A stretch of 64,000 nt of DNA from Beroe forskalii (GCA_011033025.1 WFMF01000063.1:308572-372571), one strand, 5' to 3'; shown: positions 9,926-23,300, counted from the first letter of the stretch. The notes: generated from the letters alone by a model not told the origin. A program made the numbers and translations.

Positions 9926-11091
9926 ATGAAGCTGATACGAACGATCAGAACCCACTGGAAGAAATCTATCTTTTTCTCGTGTGTGGCTGCGGTAGGATGT
10001 AACTACGGTTTCAACCGCTACAAAGAAAAGCTCCTACTCCAGCAGTACTGCCTTGCCATACGGCACCACAGCCTCCAAAGGATGGAGCCAGAACGGACCG
10101 TCGAAACAGATAGTTGTGTTTCTAAACAACTCAGCAGCAGAGGGCCGGGCCGCTAAGACCTTCTCCAAGTTCGCTGTGCCCATGTTGAGCATGAGCGGAG
10201 TTAACTTCGTGGTAGTGCCCACTTCATATGAAGGTCACGTGGCATCCCTCCTCAAATACCTGCCTGCCCAAACAGAGGCAGTGGTAGTGGCAGGAGGGGA
10301 TGGAATGTTGCAGGACACCATCACAGCAGTGCTTGCGGAACGAGAGGTGCAAACACCTGCCTGTGGGCCACATTCCCCTCGGCACAAACAACACCTTCAC
10401 CAGACGACTACTGACGGGGGTGGAGGACCTCTCTCATGTCGACAAGATATGTCAGTCCATCATCAGTATTGTGGAGGGGAATGTGGAGAAGGTTCCCATT
10501 ATGGCCCTCACTCCAGCTACAGGGAACACGATATACGCCACTTCCTACCTGACCTGGGGCGCAGTGAAGAGCAGCCTCGACTTCATACCCAAGTTCTGGT
10601 GGTGCGGGGGTGCCAGGACTCTGCTTGCAATGCTGAGGTTCAGTGCCAGCACCACTTGGCCCTGTAACATTCAGACTAAGTTGGACGGGCAGGGTGTCAG
10701 AGAGTTAGCTAACCTGACGGTTCTTCCTGGTGATGAATGTCTGATGGTCCAAACACTGCCTCCGATCATGGATAGACTGGAGTTCTTACAATCAGTGGGA
10801 TTGAGTGTCAATGAGCACAGACATGGGAGTATCCTGGATAAACTGACAAACCACCATCCACCACTCTATCCGCACCCTCAGGAGCTTCTAATAGAACCAA
10901 TCTCTCAGGGGAAATTCTTTATTGACGGAGAGTCAGTGGACTGCAGGACCATCAAAATCAAATACCTCACTGATACACTGAGCATGTTCGTACCCAAAAA
11001 CCCCATACCAAGAGCTATTGCTGAAGTGTTGCCTGAAGTACCGAATTCATTGCAAACATTATTCCATTCCCTCAATAATATTTTTTCGTAA
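9926..11091 (+). CDS. AGK: Acylglycerol kinase, intronless, reading frame broken twice
   Basis: Similar along its whole length to mitochondrial acylglycerol kinase, the lipid kinase that makes phosphatidic and lysophosphatidic acid and is also a TIM22 translocase subunit. The N-terminus (HWKKSIFFSCVAAVG) matches the human HWKK plus membrane segment. The catalytic block VVAGGDGMLQD has Met where the family has Thr or Ser after GGDG. Further blocks are HIPLGTNNTF and a C-terminal region ending near a VPKNP motif. These parts lie in three different frames. The first change falls near 10040-10055, between KEKLLLQQYC and YGTTASKG. The second falls near 10340-10365, between VLAERE and KHLPVGHIPLG. 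At both joints the spacing appears shorter than in human AGK. No intron can explain shifts this small. Human AGK has many exons, so a single-exon copy with broken frames may be a retrocopy turning into a pseudogene. Sequencing or assembly errors in a live gene are the alternative. An AATAAA lies at 11441. Confidence 0.85.
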
Positions 11092-14000
11092 CAACGATAA
11101 CTTCAGTGATTCAGCAGCTTATGTAGTTCATTGGCTGGATTTAAAAACTCAATAGAATTTTATATTTATTGACCGCACTGTTTTATCCAGCGGACGGCTT
11201 GTTTTCTAGATACTTCTATTGTGTTTTAGCCACTAATGACTCTAATCAGCTTCTCTGAAAGGATATAATGCATTTACTTCTCATTACTGTTCGTTGTTGA
11301 CCAATTAACTAATTTATTGATTCCTTTTTTGATTGGTGTTTTACTGCATATTATATTCGATTAATTTTAGGGATAACTGCCGGTGTCTGACGTCTATTGT
11401 TTGCTTTTAATAATGCCTGTACATGTGTTATTTCACAGTAAATAAAAGTCAGCCCTTTCTCCAAACGTGAGGCACGTACTTAAAACTGTGGTAATTTCAT
11501 TCAATATATTAAGTTTCGCCATTGTTCCAATATTAGTTTCGTCTGTTAATTATATTTTTTCTTGACACGAAATGTTATAGGTCAAAAGTTACTTTCTAAA
11601 ATTACTTTCAGAGAGTATAAGATTTAATTTTTTCATTGAAATATCATTAATACTTACTATGAAGATTATTTAATTACTCATGAGTTGCCGTTCAAGTCTA
11701 TTTTAATAAAATGTGTTGCGTCCTCTACACCTCGAATATAGCCTGCTGAACCACGCTGTGTGGTCACGTATGGTTGCAGCTTCTTTTGTAATCCTCCCCC
11801 ACACCTGGAGTTTTTAGGCCTTATTAATTTGAATTATTAGTAGTACCATTTATTACTTCCTTGTTCATTAGTAACTTAAACCGTAGCATGAGCTCTTGTT
11901 CTTTAATAAATTCTTGTTCGTTACTAACCTCCTTAAACGTAACATGAACTTTTTTTAAAACTTTACTAATCTTACTGACATGGCTGAACAGACTACGGCA
12001 ATTCTGTACTGTAGTTTGTAGATACAGATACTTTGGGCTATAATTCGAGCGTGCAGTAAGTTGGTAGATGGTTGTATCAAGAAGGTAGTTACTGGTTACT
12101 ATCAGTGTTATGTTCGATCCCACGTATTCCTATTCGGTGTTTTGTAAGTCTGATGACGTCATTAAATAAATCTTCATTGAAACGTTCCTATCAAATGTCC
12201 TTAGAAGATCAGCTGGGTAATATTTATTAAAACGTTGAAAGTTAATAAAAAGTTAAAAAGACAACATCTAATAATTCTATTTCTGTTATCGGGCATTAAA
12301 TCGATAATAATCGTCCTTTTTTAATTCGATTGCTAAGCTGCTCCTTTTCCGTCATTTTCTGAGAGCTATGACACTCAAATGAATTAGGCACTCACAAAGA
12401 GTGAATGGTGCTTTACTCTGGTCTCTGCCGCACCGTAATGACACATAACCTCGAATACTGAGCAGCAGGAGCGTTATTTCTAGCACATCCAGCTCAGGAG
12501 TGGCTGTGCACAGGAGAGATATATATATAATAACACCATCTGATAAATACTCTCGGTACACTAATCGAATCAGCCTTTCTATCGCACGTCGCTCAACGCA
12601 CTGATTTTTGAACAATTAACATTAGCTATCCTCTCCCTTTCTCTTTCTCTCTCTTGATCTTTGAGCGGCCAGTGTGGTGTAATATATACTCATTATGTTA
12701 CATAAAGTGATTTTGTTTTCAATTGAGCTGTTGACGGAGCACATCTTAACAATTATCAGCCAGACATTTGTCTCTGGCCGTTGGAGTTCACTTTGTTTTA
12801 CAGGGAGAGAGAGACCGAATATACTGGTCGAGTGGGTGCCTCAAAAGTACCGACCTTCCCGATTGTTCAGCACCTATTGATCGGATGATGATAATATAAA
12901 CTGAGGTCGGTTTTCATTGTTAACAATATAAGTGTCCTTCGATTTAACAATGCTAACGAGTTGCTTTTTAAAAGAGGAACCGGCGCTAAAATATCTATTT
13001 TATTTTAAGAGTTCTATTCAAACCTGTCTTTTATTAAAACGCAGTGATACGCATTACGTGTGCTCCTACTCATATCTTTTTATAAAGATTTTGCGGTATT
13101 TTATCTTAGTCAATAGAACAATAGATATTCCCATTGCACACTTCCCGTTCCCATTTCCTGCTAACACTCCCCCATTCCCCAACCCATGTTCCCACTTAGA
13201 GTCCCCCCCCACTTCACTGTACTCCTACACCCACTAATATTCACTAATTGCCCCCCCCCCATCTTGTGCCCTCCTAATGTTCTCACCAGTTCATAGTATT
13301 TCTCACTCACCAGTTCAGAGTATTTCTCACTCGTGTCTAGTAGGAAGCCTGTCCGTCGCTCACTTACATTTACTTGCTCTTCAGTTACGTTTTGTTCAAC
13401 GTGAAGCAATGCATTTCATCCTGAATTTGTGCTTGTCGATGGACTGTGGCATTGAATTTCAAGTAAATACTCTAAAATTGTTCGTTCTGTTAATAAAAAT
13501 CATTCTCAAACGAAAAGATCTCTTTGTGCACTCAAAGCCACATATTTAACCTCTGTAAGTGACATATTTTATGTTGCTGCATGTGCATAGAATCTGCGCT
13601 TTTAAAATGCCACTGCGTGTACAACGTATCAAAGCATAATATGATTTACTCATCATCGGCTGCATTGGATCATTATTTTAACTCAACAATTGATAACCGT
13701 AATTATTTCTCTCCACTTGAAATGCTGAAGTTGTGCGTTAAACTCTCATACACATGATCTTACTGTGTTTGGAATACTAGCACATATAGAAGCAGTTAAT
13801 CAACCAAATCATTGTTCGGAGATGCATTTAAAACTCTCATTTGTGCGGCAACAATGTAGATTCTAAATATTGAAAATTCTTACATGTATTTAATAATAAT
13901 AAAGCGTTAGATGATTTCAATAATTTAAAATATTCACACTGTCGCTTTCCTCTTTACGAGTTTACACAGATCCGTGCCGCCTCTTCAGACATAATACTGA

Positions 14001-15777
14001 ACGAATTACGAATAGCGATTTATTTATTTATTTAATATTTTCCAAAAATGAAATGCCTCTAACATTATATTCTTCTAAGGCGGGCCGTTTCTCCTGATAA
14101 AATATGCTGTTGGTTGGGTTGTTGAGACTATAGCTGACACGAGGTCAATGGTTGTCTGATACAATAACATGTGATCAGGTACTAATCATTTGAGAACCCC
14201 CTCCCCTTGAGGCTTGATGATTATGTAATACCTACATGTGTAAATTCCTTATTATGAAGTTTCCTACTGTAGGCGAACATTATGTGGCATATAGAAAGTA
14301 GTCATTGCTATTATATTCACTGCTCTATTTGTGGTGATATTTGCCGATATCAGCATCTAATATTAAAAATACCATTTGGAAGCACTGGTAATCGCATGAT
14401 TTCGGTGGGAATTATGTACTAGTGTAACTAATTGAACTCTTAAGAAAAAGAGTGCTATCACTTGTCCTGAAGAGGGAATTACTGCAATACCACATCCCCA
14501 ACTAGTGTATGATAATATGGGATTAGCGGACCAGGCGAGCACTATAATAGTAATATCGAGCTGCTGTCGTATATATTATATAATATCAGTAAATGTGTAA
14601 TTTGGACATGGCACTCCACGCGAAGCATCCCAAGTGCAGTAATTACAAACAATTCTAGTTTATAATCACAAATTCCTATTATCAGACGCCTTGCGCATTG
14701 TAACACCGCTCTGTGTCGCGTTGCGAACTCCTCACAGTTACACATATATTATGTTATTTCCTTCTCTCCCAGTCATGTTATATATGTTTACATGCTTCGA
14801 GTGCTGTTGTTTTTGTGAAGAACTGGGGCACTCTTCGCTCCTGTCTCGTTCGTTACTCGTTTATTCCACGTTCCTGACAGAGTGATAGCTCCTTCCCACC
14901 TCCTTCCAACCTCCTTCCCACCTCGTTCCAACCTCGTACGCCTTTCCGTAAATATTTAACATCGATATGTTTTCATCGCGATAAATATTATATTCTCTAG
15001 AGCTAGTACAATATCTTTTTATAATGCTACCGGACATGCAATTTATCCCTAGATTTAGGTGGACGTTTTTAATGGGCTTTTATCCACTATCAATGAATAA
15101 CGTTTATGAAGGAGCACAGAAAGATAGCAATGAATGTTGATAATATGTAATGCTCGATAGGAAAGTACCATGGCGCGCGCTACCAAATTCATTATGATAT
15201 ATCTACTTTTGCCTGCGTAATAAGTAGTGAACAATCTTTAAAATATAAGTCTCACAGTTACCATTTACCTAAGCAATACTTACCTACCAACTAAAGATAA
15301 GTGATATGATAATGGCTGGAGATATTTTAATGTGCCCATTATTGTTCATATAGAAGAACGTTGCTACCTAAGTACTCACATTCTTCACCGAGACCAAATG
15401 ACTGTGTTCGACGACTTATATTCAAATCTCTTCGAATTTAAATTTCTATTTCTCTGACGGAGCATGTTAATATTTCATCTTTAATCTCCTTTCTGATTTT
15501 GTGTCACGTGCACCGAAGTGTTCCATTGAAGTACAATAAACATATTATCAGTTTATAAAACATATTATCATGTTTAGTGTTCACAGTTGCCACCAATAAC
15601 TCAATGAATTTTTGTTCAAATTATTATCAATTAAAACCCGTTTTACTATAATTATTGTTCTCAGTTATGAAGCCTTTTAAAGATTTAAAGTATCAATTGG
15701 TAACAGACAACAAATCACGGACATAGATAAAGGTGATGATTGAAAGATCACGAGGCGTGACGTACAGCAATAGAAAG
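11092..15777. other. Long intergenic stretch without a supported gene
   Basis: AATAAA at 11441-11446 probably ends the AGK transcript. The rest is AT-rich, with open frames no longer than about 100 codons and no recognisable motifs. Local repeats: poly-C runs near 13203-13212 and 13251-13260, a 26-bp direct duplication at about 13283-13331 (TCACCAGTTCA...TATTTCTCAC), and a short pyrimidine tandem (CTCCTTCC/AACC) near 14890-14930. The 99-codon minus frame at 11824-12123 was considered and left out. Confidence 0.5.
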
Positions 15778-16503
15778 TCAAGATATTTGATATGTCTTTA
15801 GTTTAGCTGTTCGTGTCACATCTGGCAGTTTCTCTGACCCACTATCAATACCTTTATCTCTCGTTAGGAGAGACGCTCGACGCATACCACTTGTGTTCAA
15901 ATGCCACTGCAATTTGGGTCCCTGGAACTGAGTGTAGTTCGTGCTCCTGCAGGCAAGTGCGTTTTTAGCTATGTATGCGTGATGAGCCATGTCTACTGAT
16001 GCTTCTTTCACCAAATCTCTATTGCCAATCAGCTTTTTGTACACCCGTAAGTTTGTACTGGGTTTAGATATGGGTTCTGGCGAGATTGGGTAATACAGAT
16101 CGTACTGAAACCCCATGGGTGATAAGGGTGACGGTGCTGGTGAGTTGTTACAAGGCGTGAGACTCAGTGACTCATCTGCAAGCATCGTGGCGTTCAGCCT
16201 TGCACTGGAGCCGGCCGTGGAGAAAACAGAATGTCTAACGCGGCCACACATTCGATAAGCAACAGGAGTTATGGGTGAGCTCTGCGGCATTTTGTAAAGC
16301 AGCAACGAAGATGTGTCTATCCCAGGGTTCTCTTTCAGGTAAAGGTGGTAATCGTTGAGGTTAGTCAGATTTATTTGCCGTGTGTCGTTTGGTTGTCGGA
16401 ACTTGAAACGTTGCATCTTCCATCGCTGTTTGTTGTAGCTTTCTCTCCTAGTTTTGACTCGCTGTCGTATATCATTTTGACCAGTGGCTACAACGATCGT
16501 CAT
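15778..16503 (-). CDS. Unrecognised 241-residue protein, candidate ciliary gene
   Basis: A single-exon open frame of 241 residues with ordinary, non-repetitive composition and an ATG start. The N-terminal 40 residues are basic (KTRRESYNKQRWKMQRFKFR). A Ser/Pro-rich middle (CNNSPAPSPLSPMG) follows at about 118-132. The C-terminal part contains short motifs such as MRRASLLTRDKGIDSGSEK, where RRAS is a possible basophilic kinase site. No signal peptide, membrane segment or known domain was recognised. A perfect palindromic RFX X-box lies 117 bp upstream of the start on the same gene side. In animals such promoter-proximal X-boxes mark genes for cilia and axonemes, so a ciliary or axonemal role is inferred; the protein sequence itself does not show it. 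Confidence 0.6.
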   Translation of the reverse strand: MTIVVATGQNDIRQRVKTRRESYNKQRWKMQRFKFRQPNDTRQINLTNLNDYHLYLKENPGIDTSSLLLYKMPQSSPITPVAYRMCGRVRHSVFSTAGSSARLNATMLADESLSLTPCNNSPAPSPLSPMGFQYDLYYPISPEPISKPSTNLRVYKKLIGNRDLVKEASVDMAHHAYIAKNALACRSTNYTQFQGPKLQWHLNTSGMRRASLLTRDKGIDSGSEKLPDVTRTAKLKTYQIS

Positions 16504-16619
16504 TTCAGAAAACCAAAGAGCAAATGATTAAACGTGTCAGGAAATAAAGCCACTGTGAACATGAGCTGATTGATTGACAATGCGCTTATCAACAATCTTG
16601 CACGTGCTGATTAGCATTG

Positions 16620-16633
16620 GTTGCCATGGCAAC
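16620..16633. promoter_or_regulatory. Perfect RFX X-box
   Basis: GTTGCCATGGCAAC matches the RFX X-box (GTNRCC, AT, GGYAAC) as a perfect 14-bp palindrome. It lies 117 bp upstream of the minus-strand ATG at 16503, the usual window for functional X-boxes in ciliary genes. Confidence 0.7.
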
Positions 16634-18233
16634 GCTCGAACAGCTGAAAATGGTTCTACTAATTCGTTGAGATGTGGGAAATTTATTACTTGATCAGATG
16701 TAGTTTTAATGACCATTTAAAATACCTGCGTGCTGTGACATTTATTTGATTCTTAGAATTTTATTTATATATATTCTCTTTCTTGGTTGTGGTTGATAAT
16801 TGCTTAATTGACGCGACTGGGAATTTTCGGGATAAATCTAGGTTTTATGCTGCATAATTATTAACAAAATCCCATATTTTAACGGAGTGATAAGTAGTTT
16901 TGATGTGAGCTCTTGAAACGATATTAAATTCCTCCTCTTATACCTTAGGAAAATGCAAATGGTTTGGAAAATTTTATTGAGTAATATTAACACCTCATTA
17001 GTCATTAATTTCCAGGAAATCTTTGCACCTTTCTGTCCGATTTGTCATTCGATTGACGTTACGTTATGGGGCACAGGTGTAATACGCCATGCATGCTTTT
17101 CAATGCTGTTTTCGGCACGGTCTAGGATCTTCATTTTTTGACGTTTGCATTGTTTTGTTTAGCTATTCCGGGCGCGTATACTTTATTTACTGTTATTCGT
17201 TTCGTTTAATTTCGTGTTCGGCTGAAGCAGCTGTTTCTTATCAATTTCACAATTTCAAATGAAGATGATTAATAAGTTGAATGAAAGATTGATTTTTACA
17301 ATGAATTATAAATTGCTCAGCACCTGAAGTATGATCTGTGTTTCTCTGTCTAATATTCAAATTAGCAGAACATTATATGAAATCAGATTATCTGAATTAG
17401 AAAAATATTTTCATTTTATCGCACAGCTACCTATCTGTTCCATTTAGATATTATTGATAGTTTATTTGATGTAAAAAGTATCAATTAATAATTTTCGTGT
17501 TTTTAACCATCATTCCCCCACTAGCCTAGGCATGTCATTGATTCCAAACTCCAAGTTGTGCCTAGTACCACGGTATGTACTATGTATTCAGTATTTATTC
17601 AAGTGTTTTATGGTAATTTTCTGAATTTTTTATAATTATAACCAGAAAAATTTGATTTCCATATTTCTTTGCCTGCTCACAATTGCTACTGGATCTTGAA
17701 TAGTTCAATTCTCTGTAGTAGTTGTTAACTACCTCAAATACCTGACGAGAGATATTTATTTGTATGGTGCGACAATCGAGGATCCCCATATTTTTGCACT
17801 TGATCAAAATTTCGCTTACTTCAAAAATAATTGAACTGTACCAAATTTTTTGTATGAAATTTGGGGATTTTCGAAAAGCTATTTTTCGCTCTACTGTACC
17901 AATATTTCGAATGATTGTCCGAATACATATCCCTCGTAAGGTATAATGCCTCACGTAAGTGTCTTTCATGATGAGAGTTCCATTTAGTTTCCGTGAGTAT
18001 TCTACAGGAGTAAACGGATGTGTTCGGATAATACGTATATAATCCGATGGGCGGTTCCCTTTTACGGAATGCAGTTTGTTAAACGTTTTATTCTGCCCAG
18101 CAACAACATATATACGTACATTACTGCTCTGTTTAAATGATATATAGGTGTACTATTGAGTCCGACCAAACAGCAAACAGTTTATAATACTGTTATATAT
18201 ATTCGGACAGCTTGTGTTCCTACTGTTGTTATA
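16634..18233. other. Intergenic DNA
   Basis: No gene is supported. A minus-strand frame at 17595-17969 has 124 codons and contains CAG|GTATTTG, a possible splice donor, near 17745. It is AT-rich and matches nothing recognised, so it is only noted here. The stretch is otherwise featureless AT-rich sequence. Confidence 0.45.
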
Positions 18234-18863
18234 CAGGGGGGAGTTTCACTGTCCCAATTGTCCCTGTCCCAATTTACTTTTTTTTGAGTTTGGGACTGGT
18301 TTTTGGGACAATTGGGACAACTGGGACATTTGGGACAATTGGGACAAACGAAAAATTGAAAAAATCAGCCATTTATCATTTTTTACACTGATCCAAGTTT
18401 TTCTATCATTCAAATGAAAGTGAGAGAAAAACAACGTTATCCCTATCCCTAAACGTATGATAGGAAAAAGACAGTGGCAGTTGCAACGCAGCAAGTGCCG
18501 CTATAAAACAGGCTGTGAGTCAAAAAATGATAAACTGCCTCTCAAAAACACAATCATTTTAGCCCCAATTGTCTCTGTTACTTGTGTCCCAATTGTCCCA
18601 AATGTCCCATTTGTCCCAATTGTCACATTTGTCCCAGTCCGCATTCACTTTTTTGAGTCCCATTTGTTCCATTTTCTCTGTCTCATTTGTCCCAATTGTC
18701 CCATTTGTCCCAATTGTCCCAGAGTGCATTCCCTTTTTTGAGTCCCATTTGTTCCATTTTCTATGTCCCATTTGTCCCATTTGTCCCAATTGTCCCTGTC
18801 CCAATCCACTTTTTCTTGAGTTTGGGACAATTGGGACAGTGACACACCCCCCCCCCCCCCCTA
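18234..18863. mobile_element. MITE-like TIR element with GGGACAATT subterminal repeats, copy 1
   Basis: The left end reads CAGGGGGGAGTTTCACTGTC and the right end is its inverse, with TAGGGGG, GTGTCACTGTCCCAATTGTC and a long poly-C run. TA lies on both outer flanks, a possible target duplication. Both halves contain many copies of GGGACAATT/GGGACAAAT in opposite orientations, so the element can fold into a long imperfect hairpin. No coding capacity; the frames seen across it come from the repeats. A second copy in inverted orientation lies at 60434-60960. Confidence 0.85.
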
Positions 18864-20235
18864 TACAGCAGTCTCTGGGATATCATGGATGTTTTACTGC
18901 CACCAACTTACCCTAATACCTACGAAATATTAATTAACCCAAATAATATTATTAACCCAAATAAGTAATTATCAATGTATGCTGCATCCCTAGTCCCTTT
19001 CTCAAAATTTCTTACTTATTTATATTTTGGTCATTTTTTTCACACATAAATGGCTAAATTTGAAGATTGAATTGGTCGTATGAAAGTTTTCCAACGACCC
19101 TTGGATGGATGAGCTACATTAGAACTATCTGTTAAAATTGGGTGCTGAATTTATCATTTGGTGCACCACAGAATGTGGAAGGTCTGCTAGGCCTGCGTAC
19201 AGGGAAGGGAATAAGTCAAGGTCAATCAAAGCGACTATGATCTGTTCCTATTTCCTAACACTAAGAATGCCAACAATGGTGAGGTCGTGGATCAAATAAT
19301 TACATGTTCGTCCTACTGTTTCAATGTTGTTCCCACTATTGTTTCGTTCTAAGCAATAATTGCCCATTCTTTTGTGAGTAACTTCCAGTTAACTGGACGC
19401 AGTTCATGTTAACGCCGTTGTCCGGCGCTTGTTTTCTCAGAATTCTGGGACCTACCCCCGGTAGAGACTGTTACACTTCCCTCCTCGATGAGGTTATTGG
19501 ACCGTTTCTTTAGTAACGGGGGTTAAAACGAGTAGCGATAAAATTCTCCTGGAACACAGCCAAAAGTGTGAGCTCCCATTTGTGATGCCAAATTATTAAT
19601 TAATGGGTCGTGCTGTTCAGTGCAGTTTATTTTGGAAAATGTCTAGTATGCTTTTCATCCGTGTACACTGTACATATAATCTCCTGTCACATGATAGCAT
19701 GAGGAAATGTGTACGGTCAACTGATCAGATCGCTAATCTGATTTGTACGATTGTAAACATTTTGTCAATTTTGTCAATCAGCTCCATATCAGATAATAAT
19801 TTCATACTACTTTTTATAATTAAATTCCATATCAGATAATAATTCCATAAAACTTGATATAATTCCATATACAACTTTATGAATTACCGTATGTATGGGC
19901 GAGACCAGGCGGGGGAGTCAGAAAATACCTAACACGTATACATAATTTTATGTTATTTTTCCCTGAACAACTTTAAGCTTCTTGGATACTGCCTTATTCT
20001 GTGTGTGGGTACGTGATGTTTTATGCGACCGTAACCTGTCCATTGTTATATGCAACTGCATCTTGAATTGTTGGTATTGGTTGAGCATGGTCACGAGGTA
20101 TATCACGTGATTTATTGTGATTTGTGAATAATATTATACTTAATATTAAATATAGCGACCTGCGACAATTCATACATTTGGTATCACCGGGATAATGACA
20201 ATTCACTCTCTCTCCACACTACATTATGTGTTTGT
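18864..20235. other. Intergenic DNA
   Basis: No supported gene. Ordinary AT-rich sequence with a somewhat GC-richer patch at about 19400-19530. A CCATATCAGATAATAATT-type direct repeat occurs near 19786-19846. Confidence 0.45.
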
Positions 20236-20385
20236 GTGTATGCATCTGTATTCTGTTACTGCGTGCATACATCTGTAACTGCGTGCATGCATCTGTAACT
20301 GTGAATATGCATGTGTAACTGTGAATATGCATGTGTTACTGTGTATATGCATGTGTAACTGTGTATATGCATGTGTGTATACACT
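20236..20385. repeat. Short minisatellite, about 21-bp unit
   Basis: About seven degenerate tandem copies of a unit like TGTAACTGTGTATATGCATG; variants differ at GAATATGC/GTATATGC and GCGTGCATGC. No coding or regulatory role is apparent. Confidence 0.8.
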
Positions 20386-23300
20386 ATACAACATGGATGT
20401 GTAGCTGTAGGTTATATGGTATAGTTGGTTTACAGACTACACAAATCCAGGCACTGGTACAAACATATGCACATACATAGTTACAGTCTCATGCCGATAG
20501 CGGAACACATGACACATACGTACATACATACAAACATGCATACTTACATAGTAATAACTAATAGTACATGCACTGATACGCACGAACGGCACTGCTATTA
20601 GCATTGTTATTTTATTCCAAGTGGTTTAGTACGATCTACTTTTATAAAAAGAAATACTGACGCGGATTGAAATCGCAAAACTTATATTTTTTATAGGGCG
20701 AGCTGAGCGACTAGATTACAGAACGGTAACACTCTATATGGCATGATTCTATTAAGTATCCTGTATCAACCATCCATTACTCAATTATGATATAAAATCG
20801 TAATTGAATAGTATGTGTCACATAATTTGAAACTTTTGTGATAGCCATGCACCATTAAGATGAGACCCAGGGATCATAGAAACTGGAAATCGTGATCTTA
20901 ACTGCTGCTAACCGTATCAACCGCTTTTAACTGCTCTCTGTTCTCTTCCGAATTGTCCTATTTGTCAGTTAAAGCATTCAGTTATGTGCTCATCAACGTA
21001 GCGTAACAGCGCTCCATCATAACCAGATCTAATTAATTCTATTGATAGAACCTGCGTCTGCCTATTTAGGGGTTTCAGAGTCCGTTTTGTCTGGAAATAA
21101 AGATAAGTTAAAACCGGACATGGAAAAAACTGACTCTGACACTCCTTCACTTATTGCGTAGGTCAGTATTTAAAGTATTGTACCGACCCAATCGGCCCCA
21201 TTAATTGTTTGTGTATCACAAGTGACTGGTCAAGCCTTGGATTTACCTTCTCACTTCTGTAAAAACAAATTACATGTCACAACTGACAACACAAACCTTG
21301 GTGATTTGCAGTGTGTGTTATATACCTTAAGGAATGTTAGTAGTGCGTGGTGTGCTGTCAAAAATCATTGTTGAACGGTAGGGAATAAACAAATTTCCCC
21401 ACATAAAATATTTATTGTAAAAATACGTTGAGGTGACGTCAAATAAAAACTGAGAGGGGAACCCTTTAAGAAGTCATTATCGTGTTTGAGAGGCAAGACA
21501 TTTATAGCCCGAGTGGGAAAAATTGATGACGCCAACGCCTTTAGGGAAGTTTGGGCGCTGTACAGTCTGTTTTCTTTAGTAAAATACCGGTAACTGTTTT
21601 GGCTGTGCAAAGGTTGTTCAATAAGATTAGATTGTCAAGAAGGGCAGGGGTGTCAAGTTCTTCCCGTGTTGCACGCAGCTTTCGGGGGGGTGGGGAGAGT
21701 AACACTGCAAGAGTTTATATTTTTTCATTTTAGGAGGTAAAGAGGAAGAAACACAGTTTTCAAGGTCTGAAAAAGGGGAAATACACTTAACCACCTGGAG
21801 ACATTCTTTGAAATTTTCAAAAGGAAGTTTTCGGGGAATTTCCGAATTGTTTTGATCGGTTGAGGGTGGGACGCGGGACCGTTATTTATTGAACAAAAAA
21901 GAGCCGCCCGAAATATATATCAAGTTATTCTTCCCAGTGACAACACCTACTTTTACCGGTTTAACGTTATTTCATAAATCGGCACGTTGAAGTTTATAAT
22001 GTTAATTCTCACACACATAACGTGCTGTAAGCTGTTATAATAACATAGTGAAAGCTATTGTGGCTATACACTCAGTTTTTTTTATAAGAAACTGTCTATA
22101 AGAAACTTAGCCTAGGATTTCCGAAAATTTAAGAAACTTAGCCTAGAATTTCGGAAATTTGTGTAGAAAAATCCTATTGCAACTAAGAAATTAGAAACTT
22201 TTTAACATGACATAGTTTGAAATCCTACAACTGAAATTCTTTAACAGCCCCAGACCCCATTTTTGATTTTGGAACATTCTGAAAACTAATCTAGTACTTC
22301 TATTGAACTTCTATTACAGTATTACACTGATATGTGATAATTGATCATAATATAGAATAGAAATTTAGAAAATGAATCTTTCATGATTTTTCGGTTTAAA
22401 GTAACATGCCAAAACATATGGGTTGTGTGCGTGATTGCAGACTAACGACCTAAACTAACTAATGACTGGTTACACTGATACAGTCTCCAGCTTATTGTAT
22501 CGGATTAAGAAAGCACCAGAATCGCACGGCATTTTAATGGGCCCTGAGTTCGTGATCTCCTATCTCTCTTCCTGAAGATTCCATAAAAGTGCACTTCTGT
22601 ACCGTGGTGTATCCTCGAGGCATCTATAATTATATCACATTCCTCGACAAGCATTTCAACTTTGTTAAAATCGTAGCTTATGATATTATTCTCTGTATCT
22701 GCAAAAATGGCGGTTGTTGACACTTGACACTATCATTTGCAAATTATTTGCAAATTATTTCCAAATTTACGATGTACTTTTAGTTCCAACATCTGGAATG
22801 AGCATTCAGTACCGAGCAAACTACAGGTACTGGCAGGTACTGGAAATGCTGATCTTTTTGCAACTTCAATATATTCAATTTTGCTTATTATTTTGGGTAC
22901 TGTTTTCTTGTAATAGAATTATCCCCATTGCGGTTTGACCTCTGTTGAAGCTTATAAAACTTGCTAGGGCACGTTACTCCACATGTAACCTCCAGCTCAC
23001 ACACTTTCACAATATTGTGGCTTTGAAGTAATCACATCTATCATCTCTGCTTAGTGGTACACCCCTCTTTTCCTTGTATGTACGTGTCTTTCTCACCTCC
23101 CCGGCACTCACTCAATGTAACAAAATATAGCATGAGATCGTTAGCGCCTCACAGTACAATGTACATTGTAGATGCTACTTTCCCTACTTTGTGCATCAAG
23201 GAACACTCGAAAACCCCCAAACTCAGCATAATATTTTGTAATGTACTCGTCAACTAAATCCAAACAAGACCCACTCCATATAGTTAAGAACTCAGTATCA

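Noticed and set aside
17595-17969. 124-codon minus-strand frame with a possible donor site
   Set aside because: AT-rich composition and no recognisable motif; too weak to list as a gene.
22505-22723. 72-codon minus-strand frame containing RKRDRRSR
   Set aside because: Has no ATG at its start; could be an exon, but no partner exon was found.
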